Part shown: piece by piece, positions 1 to 6,891 of the stretch
Layout: every line of letters starts with the position of its first letter
Position numbering within the stretch: the stretch's first letter is position 1
Assembly (NCBI GenBank): GCA_021833045.1
Contig: JAKBGP010000080.1
Location: 1 to 8,684, forward strand
Source of the DNA: Thermoplasmata archaeon
Lineage (GTDB): Archaea > Thermoplasmatota > Thermoplasmata > Thermoplasmatales > Thermoplasmataceae
Reading direction: 5' to 3'
Length of the DNA: 8,684 nt
Program-made: the position numbers and the translations under genes
The notes under the pieces: model-generated
What the model was told of the DNA's origin: nothing
Seen by the model: only the letters and a program-made list of their open reading frames with translations
Databases searched by the model: none

Positions 1-2
1 TG

Positions 3-551
3 ATGAAAGAAACTGCAATTCTTGTAATAGATCTTCAGAACGGAATGCTTAACGGTGAAGAAAAAGTTTTCATGAAAGAAGATCTTATAAGAAATGTGAA
101 AATGATTTTGGATTCTGCAAGGAAGAAGAAGTATCCAGTCATAATGATTCAACACTCAGGAAAAAAAGGGGATAGTCTCGAACCAGGAACTGAGGGATGG
201 GCAATTTACGACGAATTCTTATCGAAGGAATCTGAGACAGTTATACATAAGAACTATCCCGATGCATTCTATGAAACCGATCTTGATATGGTATTGAAAA
301 GTGAAGGAATCAAGAACCTGATAATTTGTGGAATGCAATCGGAGCTTTGTGTTGATTCAACAATCAGGGATGCTTTTGCCCATGGATATAAGATCATTCT
401 TGCATCAGATGGGCATAGCACATATGATAGAAAGAATATTAGTGCAGGTCAGATAGTGGAATTAGAAAACAGTGTACTTGGAGAATGGTTCGCAGATCTG
501 AAAAGTAGTTCAGAACTGGCAAAATCTATTGAAGCCAAAAAATTCGATTAA
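3..551 (+). CDS. Isochorismatase-like cysteine hydrolase
   Basis: This is a 182-residue cytosolic protein of the isochorismatase-like cysteine hydrolase superfamily, a near full-length single domain. The family triad is visible: Asp10 in AILVIDLQNG, Lys83 in HKNYPDAF and the nucleophile Cys116 in GMQSELCVDST, just after the usual cis-peptide region. The D-x-H metal site typical of nicotinamidases is not evident; only His51 stands at about that place. The pattern PGTEGWAIYDEF followed by KN-DAF is common in uncharacterised members that act on amides or are of unknown substrate. The substrate therefore cannot be named. The start at 3 fits the family's N-terminus; the preceding bases read TGATG, so it may overlap the stop of a gene outside the window. 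It has no evident link to the ribosomal genes downstream. Confidence 0.85.
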   Translation: MKETAILVIDLQNGMLNGEEKVFMKEDLIRNVKMILDSARKKKYPVIMIQHSGKKGDSLEPGTEGWAIYDEFLSKESETVIHKNYPDAFYETDLDMVLKSEGIKNLIICGMQSELCVDSTIRDAFAHGYKIILASDGHSTYDRKNISAGQIVELENSVLGEWFADLKSSSELAKSIEAKKFD

Positions 552-591
552 TTACCATAGTGGATAATCCAAAAAATCTAAATTTTGTAAA

Positions 592-607
592 GGGTTTTTA
601 TAAACCC
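592..607. terminator. Small hairpin between convergent genes, possible terminator
   Basis: A perfect 6-bp stem, GGGTTT pairing with AAACCC around a 4-nt loop, lies in the 81-bp gap between the convergent genes ending at 551 (+) and 633 (-). Read on the minus strand it is followed by T-rich DNA, including the six T opposite 568-577. That suits termination of the minus-strand gene. Archaeal termination depends mainly on U-tracts, so the role of the stem is an inference. The sequence TTTTTATAAA in it also looks like a TATA box but has no gene suitably placed. Confidence 0.3.
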
Positions 608-632
608 AATGTTACGTCTACTCATTAATAAT

Positions 633-893
633 TTACACAAGTCTCTGTGCTTCGTATACTTCGTGTTTTGTTGGTGGATTTACCTTTTCGAGGAGATCTT
701 TCATGTCTTTAACACTTGGTGCTTCCCAGTTGCATATTGCCATAGATTCAGATCCTATGACGTTTATGGATTTTAGCTGAAATCCTGCTGGAAGTTTTCC
801 ATCCTTGGACATCTGCACTATGCTCCCTACAACCTTTGTTACCTCTTCTCCATTCTTTGGTTTCCATCTGTGCTCAACAATTACATTTGCCAT
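633..893 (-). CDS. Small unrecognised protein, possibly ferredoxin-like alpha/beta barrel
   Basis: This is an 86-residue soluble protein that I do not recognise with certainty. Its layout suggests beta-alpha-beta repeats: a strand at MANVIVEHRW, a helix around residues 16-29, strands around 38-55 (ending MAICNWEAPS), a helix at 60-70, and a last strand at KHEVYEAQRLV. The C-x-W-x-APS motif (Cys54, Trp56) before a helix, then a conserved-looking PPTKHEVYEA, recalls small dimeric alpha/beta-barrel families of unknown function such as DUF4242. That likeness is by eye only. There is no signal peptide or membrane segment. The start is supported by a GGTG element about 7 nt upstream and by a TATA element at 928-939 whose predicted transcript start would be some 10-15 nt before the ATG. 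It is divergent from the HTH_10 regulator and could be its target, but this is not shown. Confidence 0.65.
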   Translation of the reverse strand: MANVIVEHRWKPKNGEEVTKVVGSIVQMSKDGKLPAGFQLKSINVIGSESMAICNWEAPSVKDMKDLLEKVNPPTKHEVYEAQRLV

Positions 894-927
894 TTTTTAT
901 CACCAATACTCATATCAATAGATAAGG

Positions 928-939
928 TATATATTTATA
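928..939. promoter_or_regulatory. TATA element shared by divergent genes
   Basis: TATATATTTATA reads as a TATA box on both strands. On + its centre is about 26 bp upstream of the ATG at 960, so the regulator mRNA would start at or next to the start codon. On - its centre is about 40 bp upstream of the ATG at 893, leaving a short leader of roughly 10-15 nt. No other TATA candidate is as good in the 67-bp divergent gap. Whether one element serves both directions is an inference. Confidence 0.55.
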
Positions 940-959
940 GCCAACGTGGATTGGCTTTC

Positions 960-1652
960 ATGAGGCAAATCGATCTTGTTATAGATAATCACCTTGCATT
1001 CAACCAGTTATCTAAGGATTTTGCAAATATAAAATTCTTGAGATGGTGCAATTCTAATATAGACTACCTTGAATTCTACGGGAAAAATAATGATCTGAAG
1101 GCTCTCGAAGATGAATTTGCAAATATAGAACAGAAGCTTGGAACAACCATAGTCTACAGAGAGAACAAAGAAGGTAAGGTGGAACTCATGATGAAATGCA
1201 GGTGCAGCATCCAGAATTCATCAATACGCATAGCTGAATCACTCTATTCCCTGTGGAAAGGTCCAGTGGTTTACGATAATGGACTGGAAACTATTACTCT
1301 CATAGTCATTGAGACTGGTACAATTGAAAAACTAATTCAGGCATTCGAAAAATATGGTGAGGTAAAAATAAAAAAGAGTAAGTCCATACATCCAGAAACA
1401 CTGAGAAGTGTATCAACTGTTTCCGTATCTGATATTTTCTCCGACTTAACTGTAAAGCAGGCAAAAATTATGCAAATAGCACTTGCCAATGGCTACTTCA
1501 AAATACCAAAGGCCACAGAAATAGAATCTCTTGCCAGAATTGTTTCCCTTTCTGAATCTACAGTTGAAGAGCACCTTAATAAGGCGAAGAACAGAATACT
1601 AAACAACATTTCACCCTTTCTGGAACTGTTCTTTCTTTCTGAGCAGGAGTAA
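960..1652 (+). CDS. Bat-like HTH_10 domain transcriptional regulator
   Basis: This is a 230-residue archaeal regulator of the bacterio-opsin activator (Bat)/HTH_10 type. The C-terminal HTH_10 domain spans about residues 161-214, with the usual pattern: LTVKQAKIMQIALANGYFKIP, then IESLAR, SLSESTVEEHLNKAKNRIL as the recognition part. Residues 1-155 form an alpha/beta sensor-like region without a recognisable PAS or GAF signature; a CRC motif at Cys80-Cys82 could bind a ligand or metal, which is speculative. The reading frame is open back to 870, but that start would overlap the divergent gene and its promoter. ATG 960 is chosen because it lies about 26 bp after the centre of a TATA box and has no Shine-Dalgarno site, as expected for a leaderless transcript. 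The target genes are unknown; the divergent gene at 633-893 is an obvious candidate. Confidence 0.8.
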   Translation: MRQIDLVIDNHLAFNQLSKDFANIKFLRWCNSNIDYLEFYGKNNDLKALEDEFANIEQKLGTTIVYRENKEGKVELMMKCRCSIQNSSIRIAESLYSLWKGPVVYDNGLETITLIVIETGTIEKLIQAFEKYGEVKIKKSKSIHPETLRSVSTVSVSDIFSDLTVKQAKIMQIALANGYFKIPKATEIESLARIVSLSESTVEEHLNKAKNRILNNISPFLELFFLSEQE

Positions 1653-1738
1653 GTTTCCAAAAAGTATGACTATCTACCATAATATATACCAGTGCACCAT
1701 GCTTAACAATCCATAGAACGAAAAGGAATTAATAAATC

Positions 1739-1746
1739 TTTAAATA
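1739..1746 (+). promoter_or_regulatory. Likely TATA box of the ribosomal protein operon
   Basis: TTTAAATA preceded by C is close to the archaeal TATA consensus, and an A-rich AATAAAT stretch lies just upstream where a BRE would be. The predicted transcript start is near 1766-1772, giving a leader of about 95 nt before the rpl3 ATG at 1863. A second AT-rich TATA-like run (1680-1689, ATAATATATA) lies further upstream and could be an additional promoter. Confidence 0.55.
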
Positions 1747-1789
1747 CGGTCTTACATTATCTGAAAGAACAGACCATACACCAGTGGCA

Positions 1790-1843
1790 ATGTTAACGCA
1801 TCCACAGTTGAGCACAAAAATTTTTGTTGCAAAACAGGTGTAA
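1790..1843 (+). other. Possible 17-codon leader ORF upstream of rpl3
   Basis: An ATG-initiated ORF encodes MLTHPQLSTKIFVAKQV and stops with TAA 19 nt before the rpl3 start, in a different frame. It lies wholly inside the predicted leader of the operon, and its stop is just upstream of the rpl3 Shine-Dalgarno site at 1849. Only a weak GTGG precedes it, so translation is doubtful. An ORF this short can occur by chance. Confidence 0.15.
1814..1827. repeat. 14-bp perfect palindrome in the rpl3 leader
   Basis: ACAAAAATTTTTGT is a perfect inverted repeat, and with a one-base bulge the symmetry extends to flanking GC pairs (1812-1830). It is centred 43 bp before the rpl3 start. It could be an operator, a weak RNA hairpin or a chance AT-rich symmetry; the sequence alone does not decide. 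Confidence 0.3.
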
Positions 1844-1848
1844 CGGTA

Positions 1849-1855
1849 GAGGTGA
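1849..1855 (+). promoter_or_regulatory. Shine-Dalgarno site of rpl3
   Basis: GAGGTGA matches the core complement of the 16S rRNA 3' end and lies 7 nt before ATG 1863. This fixes that ATG as the start of L3 rather than the in-frame TTG at 1824. Confidence 0.85.
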
Positions 1856-1862
1856 AAAAAAT

Positions 1863-2852
1863 ATGGCAACACCACATCATCCTAGAAGAGGATCTATTGG
1901 ATACTATCACAGAAAGAGAAAGCCTAGCTTAAAGTCTACAATCAGAAGCTGGCCAGAGATTGAGGGAAATGTTAAAATCCAATCTTTTGGAGGCTACAAG
2001 GTTGGTATGACACATGTTGAGATGGTAGATTACAGAAAGAGTAGTACAACAGCAGGAAGAAATATAATGGCTGCTGTAACAGTAGTTGAGGTACCACCAG
2101 CAAAGGTAGTTTGTGTCAGGGGATATTCTGAAACCGAAGACGGATTAAGAGTAACCTATGAAAAGTGGGCAGACAATCTGGATAAGGAGATTTTTGAAGT
2201 AATTCCAGAGGTAAAAAAGAAAAACGAAAGAGAAATTCCACAGGATCTCACAGAAGTTAGAGTTATGCTGATGCTTCAGCCATGGCTTATCACAGGGGTT
2301 CCAAAGAAAATACCTGATATTTATGAAGCCAGAATTGGGGGTTCAACAGTAGACGCCAGAATCAAATATGCCACTGAAAAACTGGGAAAAGAAATAGAAT
2401 TTACAGACTTTTCAAAACCAGGAAACTTTGTGGATGTTATATCAGTGACCAAGGGAAAGGGATTCACAGGTCACGTTGAGAGATTTGGAGTCAAACTTCT
2501 TCCAACAAAAAATAGAAATCACAGGAGAATGATAGGAACACTGGGTCCATGGCACCCAGACTGGATAAGATGGCAGGTTCCTCAGGCAGGACAAATGGGA
2601 TCGCACCAGAGGACGCAACAGAACATGAGGATCATAAAATATGCCAAATCCCAGGGTCAGGATGATATCAACGTTAAAGGAGGATTTGTAAACTACGGAT
2701 TGGTTAGAACAAATTATGTATTGATTCACGGTTCAGTTCCAGGTCCAATAAAGAGGTTAATTAAATTCAGGGATCCATCAAGGCAGAAATCTCCATCTGT
2801 TGAGAATCTGGAAGTTGCATATATATCCAGGGAATCCAAGCAGGGTGATTAA
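1863..2852 (+). CDS. rpl3: 50S ribosomal protein L3 (uL3)
   Basis: L3, 329 residues, is the usual archaeal length and binds 23S rRNA early in assembly, reaching towards the peptidyl transferase centre. The basic N-terminus (MATPHHPRRGS) is the archaeal/eukaryotic form. The family signature is complete: KGKGFTGHVERFGVK at about residues 197-211, GPWHP at 228-232 and AGQMGSHQRTQQN at 242-254, the last two forming the loop near the catalytic centre. The start is set by a GAGGTGA site 7 nt upstream; the longer frame from TTG 1824 would add residues unlike the family. It is the first gene of the operon and is followed by rpl4 after 2 nt. Confidence 0.97.
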   Translation: MATPHHPRRGSIGYYHRKRKPSLKSTIRSWPEIEGNVKIQSFGGYKVGMTHVEMVDYRKSSTTAGRNIMAAVTVVEVPPAKVVCVRGYSETEDGLRVTYEKWADNLDKEIFEVIPEVKKKNEREIPQDLTEVRVMLMLQPWLITGVPKKIPDIYEARIGGSTVDARIKYATEKLGKEIEFTDFSKPGNFVDVISVTKGKGFTGHVERFGVKLLPTKNRNHRRMIGTLGPWHPDWIRWQVPQAGQMGSHQRTQQNMRIIKYAKSQGQDDINVKGGFVNYGLVRTNYVLIHGSVPGPIKRLIKFRDPSRQKSPSVENLEVAYISRESKQGD

Positions 2853-2854
2853 AA

Positions 2855-3610
2855 ATGAAAACATCAGTTTACAATATGGAAGGAAAGGTTGATCACGAGG
2901 TAGAGGTACCTCAAATTTTCCAGTCTGAGTTAAGAGAAGATATAATGCAGAAGGCTTTCAGAGCAGTAACACTTTCATACAGAAAGCCCTACGGCTCCTC
3001 ACCCAATGCAGGACTGAGGAGAGTTGGGCATACATCAGGGCCAGGAATGGGTATTTCTAGAATGCCCAGAGTATCCGGAAGTTCAAGGGCAGTATTACTC
3101 GGAAGCACAAAGGGAGGTAGAAGTCCACATTCTCCAAGAGCAGAGAAGGTACTCAAACTAAAGATAAACAAGAAAGAAAAAGAGATAGCATGGAAAACTG
3201 CATTGACCATGGCTGCAAATGCTGAAATGGTAAGGAAAAGAGGTCACATGTTTTCTGAAGAACTTACCTTCCCTGTTGTTGTTAATGATGATATTAACAA
3301 TATTAGAAAGACAAGGGAGGCAAGAAATTTCCTTCAGTCTCTCGGTGTATGGGACGATATAGAAAGGGCAAAGGACAGAACAAAGATCAGGGCTGGCAGA
3401 GGTACAATGAGGAACAGGACGTACAGGACACCAAAGAGCATTCTTATTGTAACAGACTCTCCAATGCATCTTACAGCTTTTAAATCTCTTCCAGGAGTTG
3501 AGGTATCGCACTGTAAAAATATTTCAATATCAAAACTCGCTCCAGGAGGAAAAGGAGGAAGACTGATCCTTTTTACCGAAAGTTCAATTAAGAATATGGG
3601 GGTAGAATGA
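2855..3610 (+). CDS. rpl4: 50S ribosomal protein L4 (uL4, archaeal L4e type)
   Basis: L4, 251 residues, is of normal archaeal length. Its extended loop lines part of the nascent-peptide tunnel. The loop region is visible at about residues 44-90 (RKPYGSSPNAGLRRVGHTSGPG, then RMPRVSGSSRAVLLGSTKGGRSPHSPRAEK), rich in Arg, Gly and Ser. It is followed by the conserved NKKEKEIAWKTALTMAANAEMVRKRGH and, near the end, ISISKLAPGGKGGRL. The start is 2 nt after the rpl3 stop, with a GGTGA element within the end of rpl3, so translation is probably coupled. In bacteria L4 represses this operon; whether it does so here is unknown. Confidence 0.97.
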   Translation: MKTSVYNMEGKVDHEVEVPQIFQSELREDIMQKAFRAVTLSYRKPYGSSPNAGLRRVGHTSGPGMGISRMPRVSGSSRAVLLGSTKGGRSPHSPRAEKVLKLKINKKEKEIAWKTALTMAANAEMVRKRGHMFSEELTFPVVVNDDINNIRKTREARNFLQSLGVWDDIERAKDRTKIRAGRGTMRNRTYRTPKSILIVTDSPMHLTAFKSLPGVEVSHCKNISISKLAPGGKGGRLILFTESSIKNMGVE

Positions 3611-3864
3611 AGATGGAAGACGTTATTATTTCACCAACTGCAACAGAAAAAACCATGATACAAAGTCAGACTGAAAACAAACTTACATTTATAGTTAGCA
3701 GGAAGGCAACAAAGAAACAAATAAAAGAAGATGTGGAGAAACAGTTCAATGTAAAGGTTGAAAAAATAAATGTTCTCTACACAAAGAGAGGAAAAAAAGC
3801 AGTGATTAAACTTGCTCCAGAGTTTAATGCTGAAGAGATTGGAGAGAGGATAGGAATTTACTGA
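3607..3864 (+). CDS. rpl23: 50S ribosomal protein L23 (uL23)
   Basis: L23, 85 residues, sits at the tunnel exit, where it binds the signal recognition particle and the translocon. The family pattern is clear: ISPTATEKTM, then NKLTFIVSRKATKKQIKEDVEKQFNVKVEKINVL and RGKKAVIKLAPEFNAEEIGERIGI. The first ATG overlaps the rpl4 stop as ATGA. An alternative ATG at 3613 gives 83 residues and stands about 9 nt from the GGGGGT run at 3598-3603, a better spacing than the 3 nt for 3607. The start is therefore uncertain by two codons. Confidence 0.95.
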   Translation: MKMEDVIISPTATEKTMIQSQTENKLTFIVSRKATKKQIKEDVEKQFNVKVEKINVLYTKRGKKAVIKLAPEFNAEEIGERIGIY

Positions 3865-3873
3865 GGTATTAAA

Positions 3874-4569
3874 ATGGGTAAACTATTAATAACACAGAGA
3901 AGAGGAAAGGGCAAACTGGTGTTCAGGAGTCCTGGGCATAGACATGTGAGCCCAATGAGAATACCCGAGGACGGAAATTACAAAATAAAAGATATTATTC
4001 ACGCCCCGGGCAGGACGTCACCAGTTCTGGTCCTTGATGGTACTAACAAGAAAAAACTGTACCAAATAGCATTCAACGGTGCATACGTTGACCAGACAGT
4101 TAACATAGGTAAAATAGAAAATCCCAAAAGTGGGGATTCTACTTACCTTGGATTTATTCCAGACGGCTCTCTGGTTCATAACATAGAAACAGTACCGGGT
4201 GATGGAGGAAAACTCTGCAGGACTGCAGGTGCATACTCTCAGGTAATAAGTCACGGGGAATTTGTTTCAATAAAATTGCCGTCAGGAGCTATAAAGAATG
4301 TGAATCCACAGTGCAGAGCAACAGTAGGAGTTGTTGCTGGTACAGGAGCGAAAGATATTCCAATCCTAAAGGCTGGAAGGCACATACACTATCTTCAGAG
4401 CAAGGCTAAAAAGGCCTATACTGTAAGAGGTGTTGCAATGAATGCGGTGAACCATCCTCATGGAGGAGGAAATCATCAGCACGTTGGTAGACCAAGCACA
4501 GTTGGAAGGGGTACACCACCAGGAAGGAAAGTAGGAAGATTATCACCTAAAAGGAGGAAGATTAAATGA
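3874..4569 (+). CDS. rpl2: 50S ribosomal protein L2 (uL2, archaeal L8e type)
   Basis: L2, 231 residues, is slightly shorter than many archaeal members. It is needed for subunit association and peptidyl transferase activity. Features in order are the basic N-terminus ([18 protein letters not shown]), an OB-like domain around 38-105, an SH3-like domain around 110-180, and the signature [19 protein letters not shown] at 185-203, with the conserved His194/His196 and triple glycine. After it come [31 protein letters not shown] site at 3863-3867, overlapping the rpl23 stop, lies 6 nt upstream of the ATG. Confidence 0.97.
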   Translation: MGKLLITQRRGKGKLVFRSPGHRHVSPMRIPEDGNYKIKDIIHAPGRTSPVLVLDGTNKKKLYQIAFNGAYVDQTVNIGKIENPKSGDSTYLGFIPDGSLVHNIETVPGDGGKLCRTAGAYSQVISHGEFVSIKLPSGAIKNVNPQCRATVGVVAGTGAKDIPILKAGRHIHYLQSKAKKAYTVRGVAMNAVNHPHGGGNHQHVGRPSTVGRGTPPGRKVGRLSPKRRKIK

Positions 4570-5021
4570 CCACAAATAGACAGGCATCAGCGAAGTCCAT
4601 AAGAAGGAGGAGCAGGAAGTCCCAGAAAGTTGCCATGGGCAGATCCAAGGAATTCAAATACAAGGGTTATACACTGGAAGAGCTCCAGAAAATGGACAGG
4701 GAAAAGCTCATGGAAGTGTTTCCAGCAAGAGTAAGAAGAAGCTTAAAAAGAGAAATGGGGCCAGATCAAAAGATAGTAGTAAAGAGACTACTTGGAAAGA
4801 AACCTGAAATCAGGACACATGTAAGGGACCTTATAATTCTTCCCAGATATGTTGGAAAAATAGTGCACGTTCACAACGGTAAAAGTTACGTAAAATTCGA
4901 ACTTAAAGCTGAAATGATTGGACATTATGTAGGAGAATTCGCATTAACAAGGGGAGAAGTAAAGCACTCTGGACCAGGAGTAGGTGCAACAAGGTCTTCA
5001 AAGTTCATGCCACTGAAGTGA
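4566..5021 (+). CDS. rps19: 30S ribosomal protein S19 (uS19)
   Basis: S19, 151 residues, binds 16S rRNA in the small-subunit head next to S13. It carries the archaeal/eukaryotic N-terminal extension ([33 protein letters not shown]) before the core. The core has [26 protein letters not shown], the [41 protein letters not shown] block, and the conserved GEF-TR pattern. The first 25 residues are very basic. The start overlaps the rpl2 stop as ATGA and a GGAGGA run lies just upstream within rpl2, so the two are probably coupled. Confidence 0.96.
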   Translation: MTTNRQASAKSIRRRSRKSQKVAMGRSKEFKYKGYTLEELQKMDREKLMEVFPARVRRSLKREMGPDQKIVVKRLLGKKPEIRTHVRDLIILPRYVGKIVHVHNGKSYVKFELKAEMIGHYVGEFALTRGEVKHSGPGVGATRSSKFMPLK

Positions 5022-5027
5022 TTTAAA

Positions 5028-5477
5028 ATGAAAGGATACTCATTAAATGAAATACCGGAAAAATCTGCCAGATCCATAAGGAAGAACTGTAACATCTCCC
5101 TGAAGGATGCAGTAAATATAGCACATAATCTGAAAGGAATGAACCTCTCAAAGGCAGAGGCACTTCTAGATGATGTAATGAACAAGCAGAGACCAATAAA
5201 ATATTTTAGATATCTGGATTCAGTATCACACAGGAAGGGATATGGTCCTGGTAGATACCCTGTCAGAGCAGTCAAGCAATTCAAAACACTGATAGATAAC
5301 GTGAAAGCTAATGCGGAATTCAAGGGGCTTGATACGGACTCACTAAGGATAAGCTTAATAACAGCAAATAAAGGACCAATGCTGAAGAGATTCACACCTA
5401 AGGCATATGGGAGAGCTGGTGCGAACAACAGGGATATGGTTCATCTCTCCATTGTTGTAGAGGAGGTTGAAGAATGA
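5028..5477 (+). CDS. rpl22: 50S ribosomal protein L22 (uL22)
   Basis: L22, 149 residues, is the normal archaeal length. With L4 it forms the narrow part of the exit tunnel. The archaeal N-terminal segment ([37 protein letters not shown]) and the insert [26 protein letters not shown] are both present. The tunnel-lining hairpin corresponds to about residues 124-136 ([15 protein letters not shown]), followed by the last strand [11 protein letters not shown]. It starts 6 nt after the rps19 stop and its own stop overlaps the rps3 start. Confidence 0.96.
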   Translation: MKGYSLNEIPEKSARSIRKNCNISLKDAVNIAHNLKGMNLSKAEALLDDVMNKQRPIKYFRYLDSVSHRKGYGPGRYPVRAVKQFKTLIDNVKANAEFKGLDTDSLRISLITANKGPMLKRFTPKAYGRAGANNRDMVHLSIVVEEVEE

Positions 5478-6136
5478 AAGAGAGAAAGTTCATTAACGAA
5501 AGTATAAAAAGACTTCTCGTTTCAGAATATGTCAGGAAAGAAACGGACAGTGCTGGCTTCGGTGGAATTGAAATGAAGAGAAATCTTCTTGATACATCAA
5601 TACAGCTAGTGGTAAACAAACCGGGTCTTGTCATAGGCAGAAGGGGATCAAAGGTTCAGGAGATTGAAGAGACACTAAAGAATAGATTCAAAATTGAAGG
5701 CCCAAGGATAGAAGTCAAGGAGGTAAAGAACCCTGACCTTAATCCGCAGATCGTTTCAAAGAAGATTGCAATGTCTCTGGAGAAAGGATGGGCCTACAGA
5801 AAGGCAGGAAACACTGCACTGAGAAGAATTATTGAAAGCAATGCAAGGGGCGTAATGATCAAGATCGGTGGAAAGATATCCGGTGAAAGAGCCAGAAGCC
5901 AAAAATTCTTCTTTGGTTCAATAAAGTACTCTGGTGAACCTGCAAGAAGTGGTATAGAATATGGTTTCTCAACAGCAAAGCTGAAACTTGGAATCATAGG
6001 GGTTTCTGTCAGAATACTGAACTGGGACTACAAGCTTCCAGATGATATAAAGGTAAACAACTCAAATTTAGTAATGAAGGAGGTGAACACAGAAAATGTC
6101 GGAATTGAAGCCGGACCAGTTGAGAAAAATGAATAA
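5474..6136 (+). CDS. rps3: 30S ribosomal protein S3 (uS3)
   Basis: S3, 220 residues, forms the mRNA entry region of the small subunit. The type 2 KH domain spans about 17-95, with the nucleic-acid binding GRRG loop at residues 55-58 (LVIGRRGSK). The C-terminal domain follows with [26 protein letters not shown] and [20 protein letters not shown]. After residue 183 the tail ([17 protein letters not shown] and before) is variable and lacks family conservation. The start overlaps the rpl22 stop as ATGA. The last 41 nt also encode the beginning of L29 in another frame, which may limit how that tail can vary. Confidence 0.96.
   Translation: MKERKFINESIKRLLVSEYVRKETDSAGFGGIEMKRNLLDTSIQLVVNKPGLVIGRRGSKVQEIEETLKNRFKIEGPRIEVKEVKNPDLNPQIVSKKIAMSLEKGWAYRKAGNTALRRIIESNARGVMIKIGGKISGERARSQKFFFGSIKYSGEPARSGIEYGFSTAKLKLGIIGVSVRILNWDYKLPDDIKVNNSNLVMKEVNTENVGIEAGPVEKNE
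6079..6086 (+). promoter_or_regulatory. Strong Shine-Dalgarno site of rpl29 inside rps3
   Basis: GGAGGTGA is a full-strength complement of the 16S rRNA tail, lies 9 nt before ATG 6096 and is located within the coding region of rps3. It is the best such site in the operon. It supports the overlapping start of L29 over any later one. Confidence 0.85.
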
Positions 6137-6302
6137 GGACGAGAGAGACGAAAGAATGAAGGAGCTCAAGGAGAATCTTCTTAGACAGAGGGCAAGTGTC
6201 GCCATGGGAGGATCACCTTTGAATCCAGGATTGATAAAGTCCATAAGGCGCCAGATCGCCAGGATACGAACAGTCGATCACGAGGAGGAAACTAAAAGAT
6301 GA
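6096..6302 (+). CDS. rpl29: 50S ribosomal protein L29 (uL29)
   Basis: L29, 68 residues, is a two-helix protein at the tunnel exit beside L23. It has the archaeal form: [57 protein letters not shown], with the MGGS-NPG turn between the helices. The start at 6096 is inside rps3 and gives a 41-nt overlap; it is supported by a full Shine-Dalgarno site and because LRKM-DER belongs to the family's N-terminal helix. Its stop overlaps the aIF1 start as ATGA. Confidence 0.95.
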   Translation: MSELKPDQLRKMNKDERDERMKELKENLLRQRASVAMGGSPLNPGLIKSIRRQIARIRTVDHEEETKR

Positions 6303-6601
6303 AGGATAAGAACTTTACAGGAATCCCAAAGGAACTGCAGCCATGGGATGGATTTACCAGAGATACCATGGCAGTAAGAATAACAGTTGATAAAAGAAGA
6401 TATGGCAAAAACGTGACCATCATTGAGGGTATTGATCCGAAGATGGAAGATGTTGATGATATAGCGAAACAGCTGAAAAGGAAAGTTGCTTCGGGGGGAA
6501 CTGTAAAGGAAGGCAGGATTATCGAATTACAGGGCGATCACAGGGATTCTGTAAAGAAGTATCTTGAAAGTATCGGATTCAAAACGGAGGTTGTAGGATA
6601 A
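6299..6601 (+). CDS. sui1: Translation initiation factor aIF1 (SUI1 family)
   Basis: aIF1, 100 residues, is the archaeal homologue of eukaryotic eIF1. It binds the small subunit near the P site and checks start-codon recognition. The SUI1 domain covers about 24-97. Visible marks are the basic loop VDKRRYGKNVTIIEGID (30-46), the helix DVDDIAKQLKRKVASGGTVKEG (51-72) and IIELQGDHRDSVKKYLESIGF (74-94). All are typical of the family. Its place between rpl29 and rnp1 is usual in euryarchaeal operons. The start overlaps the rpl29 stop as ATGA and the stop overlaps the rnp1 start as TAATG. Confidence 0.95.
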   Translation: MKDKNFTGIPKELQPWDGFTRDTMAVRITVDKRRYGKNVTIIEGIDPKMEDVDDIAKQLKRKVASGGTVKEGRIIELQGDHRDSVKKYLESIGFKTEVVG

Positions 6602-6891
6602 TGGTCTATAACATTTACGGAGAAGAATATCTCGGAAGAAAAATAACTGTACTAAATTCAAAAAACAGACAACTTCTGGGAGTCACGGGAATCGTGGTCA
6701 AGGAGACAAAGAATATGTTCTCCATAGAAACATCTGACATGGTGAGGCAAATACCAAAGGATTCATGTGATTTCAACGTAAATGTGGAAGGAACTAATTA
6801 TCTGATAAAGGGAAACCTGATTCGATACAGACCTGAAAATCGACTTAAGGAACTGAGGAAGATCAATAAAAATTTAAGGAGGATGAACTAA
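6601..6891 (+). CDS. rnp1: Ribonuclease P protein component 1 (p29/Pop4 family)
   Basis: This 96-residue protein is the archaeal RNase P subunit p29 (Rpp29/Pop4), which with p21 supports the specificity domain of the RNase P RNA in tRNA 5' processing. It has the Sm-like barrel: YLGRKITVLNSKNRQLLGVTGIVVKETKNMFSIETSD, then RQIPKDSCDFNV and IKGNLIRYRPENRLKE. The GIVVKETKN motif and the IPK-F block are characteristic. A basic tail (RKINKNLRRMN) follows. The start shares one base with the stop of the aIF1 gene. Its position in the ribosomal operon is an established archaeal feature. Confidence 0.92.
   Translation: MVYNIYGEEYLGRKITVLNSKNRQLLGVTGIVVKETKNMFSIETSDMVRQIPKDSCDFNVNVEGTNYLIKGNLIRYRPENRLKELRKINKNLRRMN

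Noticed and set aside
552..632. Small RNA gene in the convergent gap
   Set aside because: Apart from one 6-bp hairpin there is no tRNA-like or other recognisable RNA fold, and no clear promoter oriented into the gap.
870..959. N-terminal extension of the HTH_10 regulator from an upstream ATG
   Set aside because: It would overlap the divergent gene and run through the TATA element, and its sequence does not look like a domain. ATG 960 fits a leaderless start.
1824..1862. L3 extension from a TTG start
   Set aside because: It adds residues absent from the family and passes through the Shine-Dalgarno site that serves ATG 1863.
3158..3511. Minus-strand open frame of 117 codons opposite rpl4
   Set aside because: Antisense to a highly conserved gene, with Cys/Tyr/Phe-rich shadow composition and no ribosome binding site of note.
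4925..5428. Minus-strand open frame of 167 codons
   Set aside because: It lies wholly opposite rps19 and rpl22, both certain genes, and its translation looks like no known protein. It is an antisense shadow.
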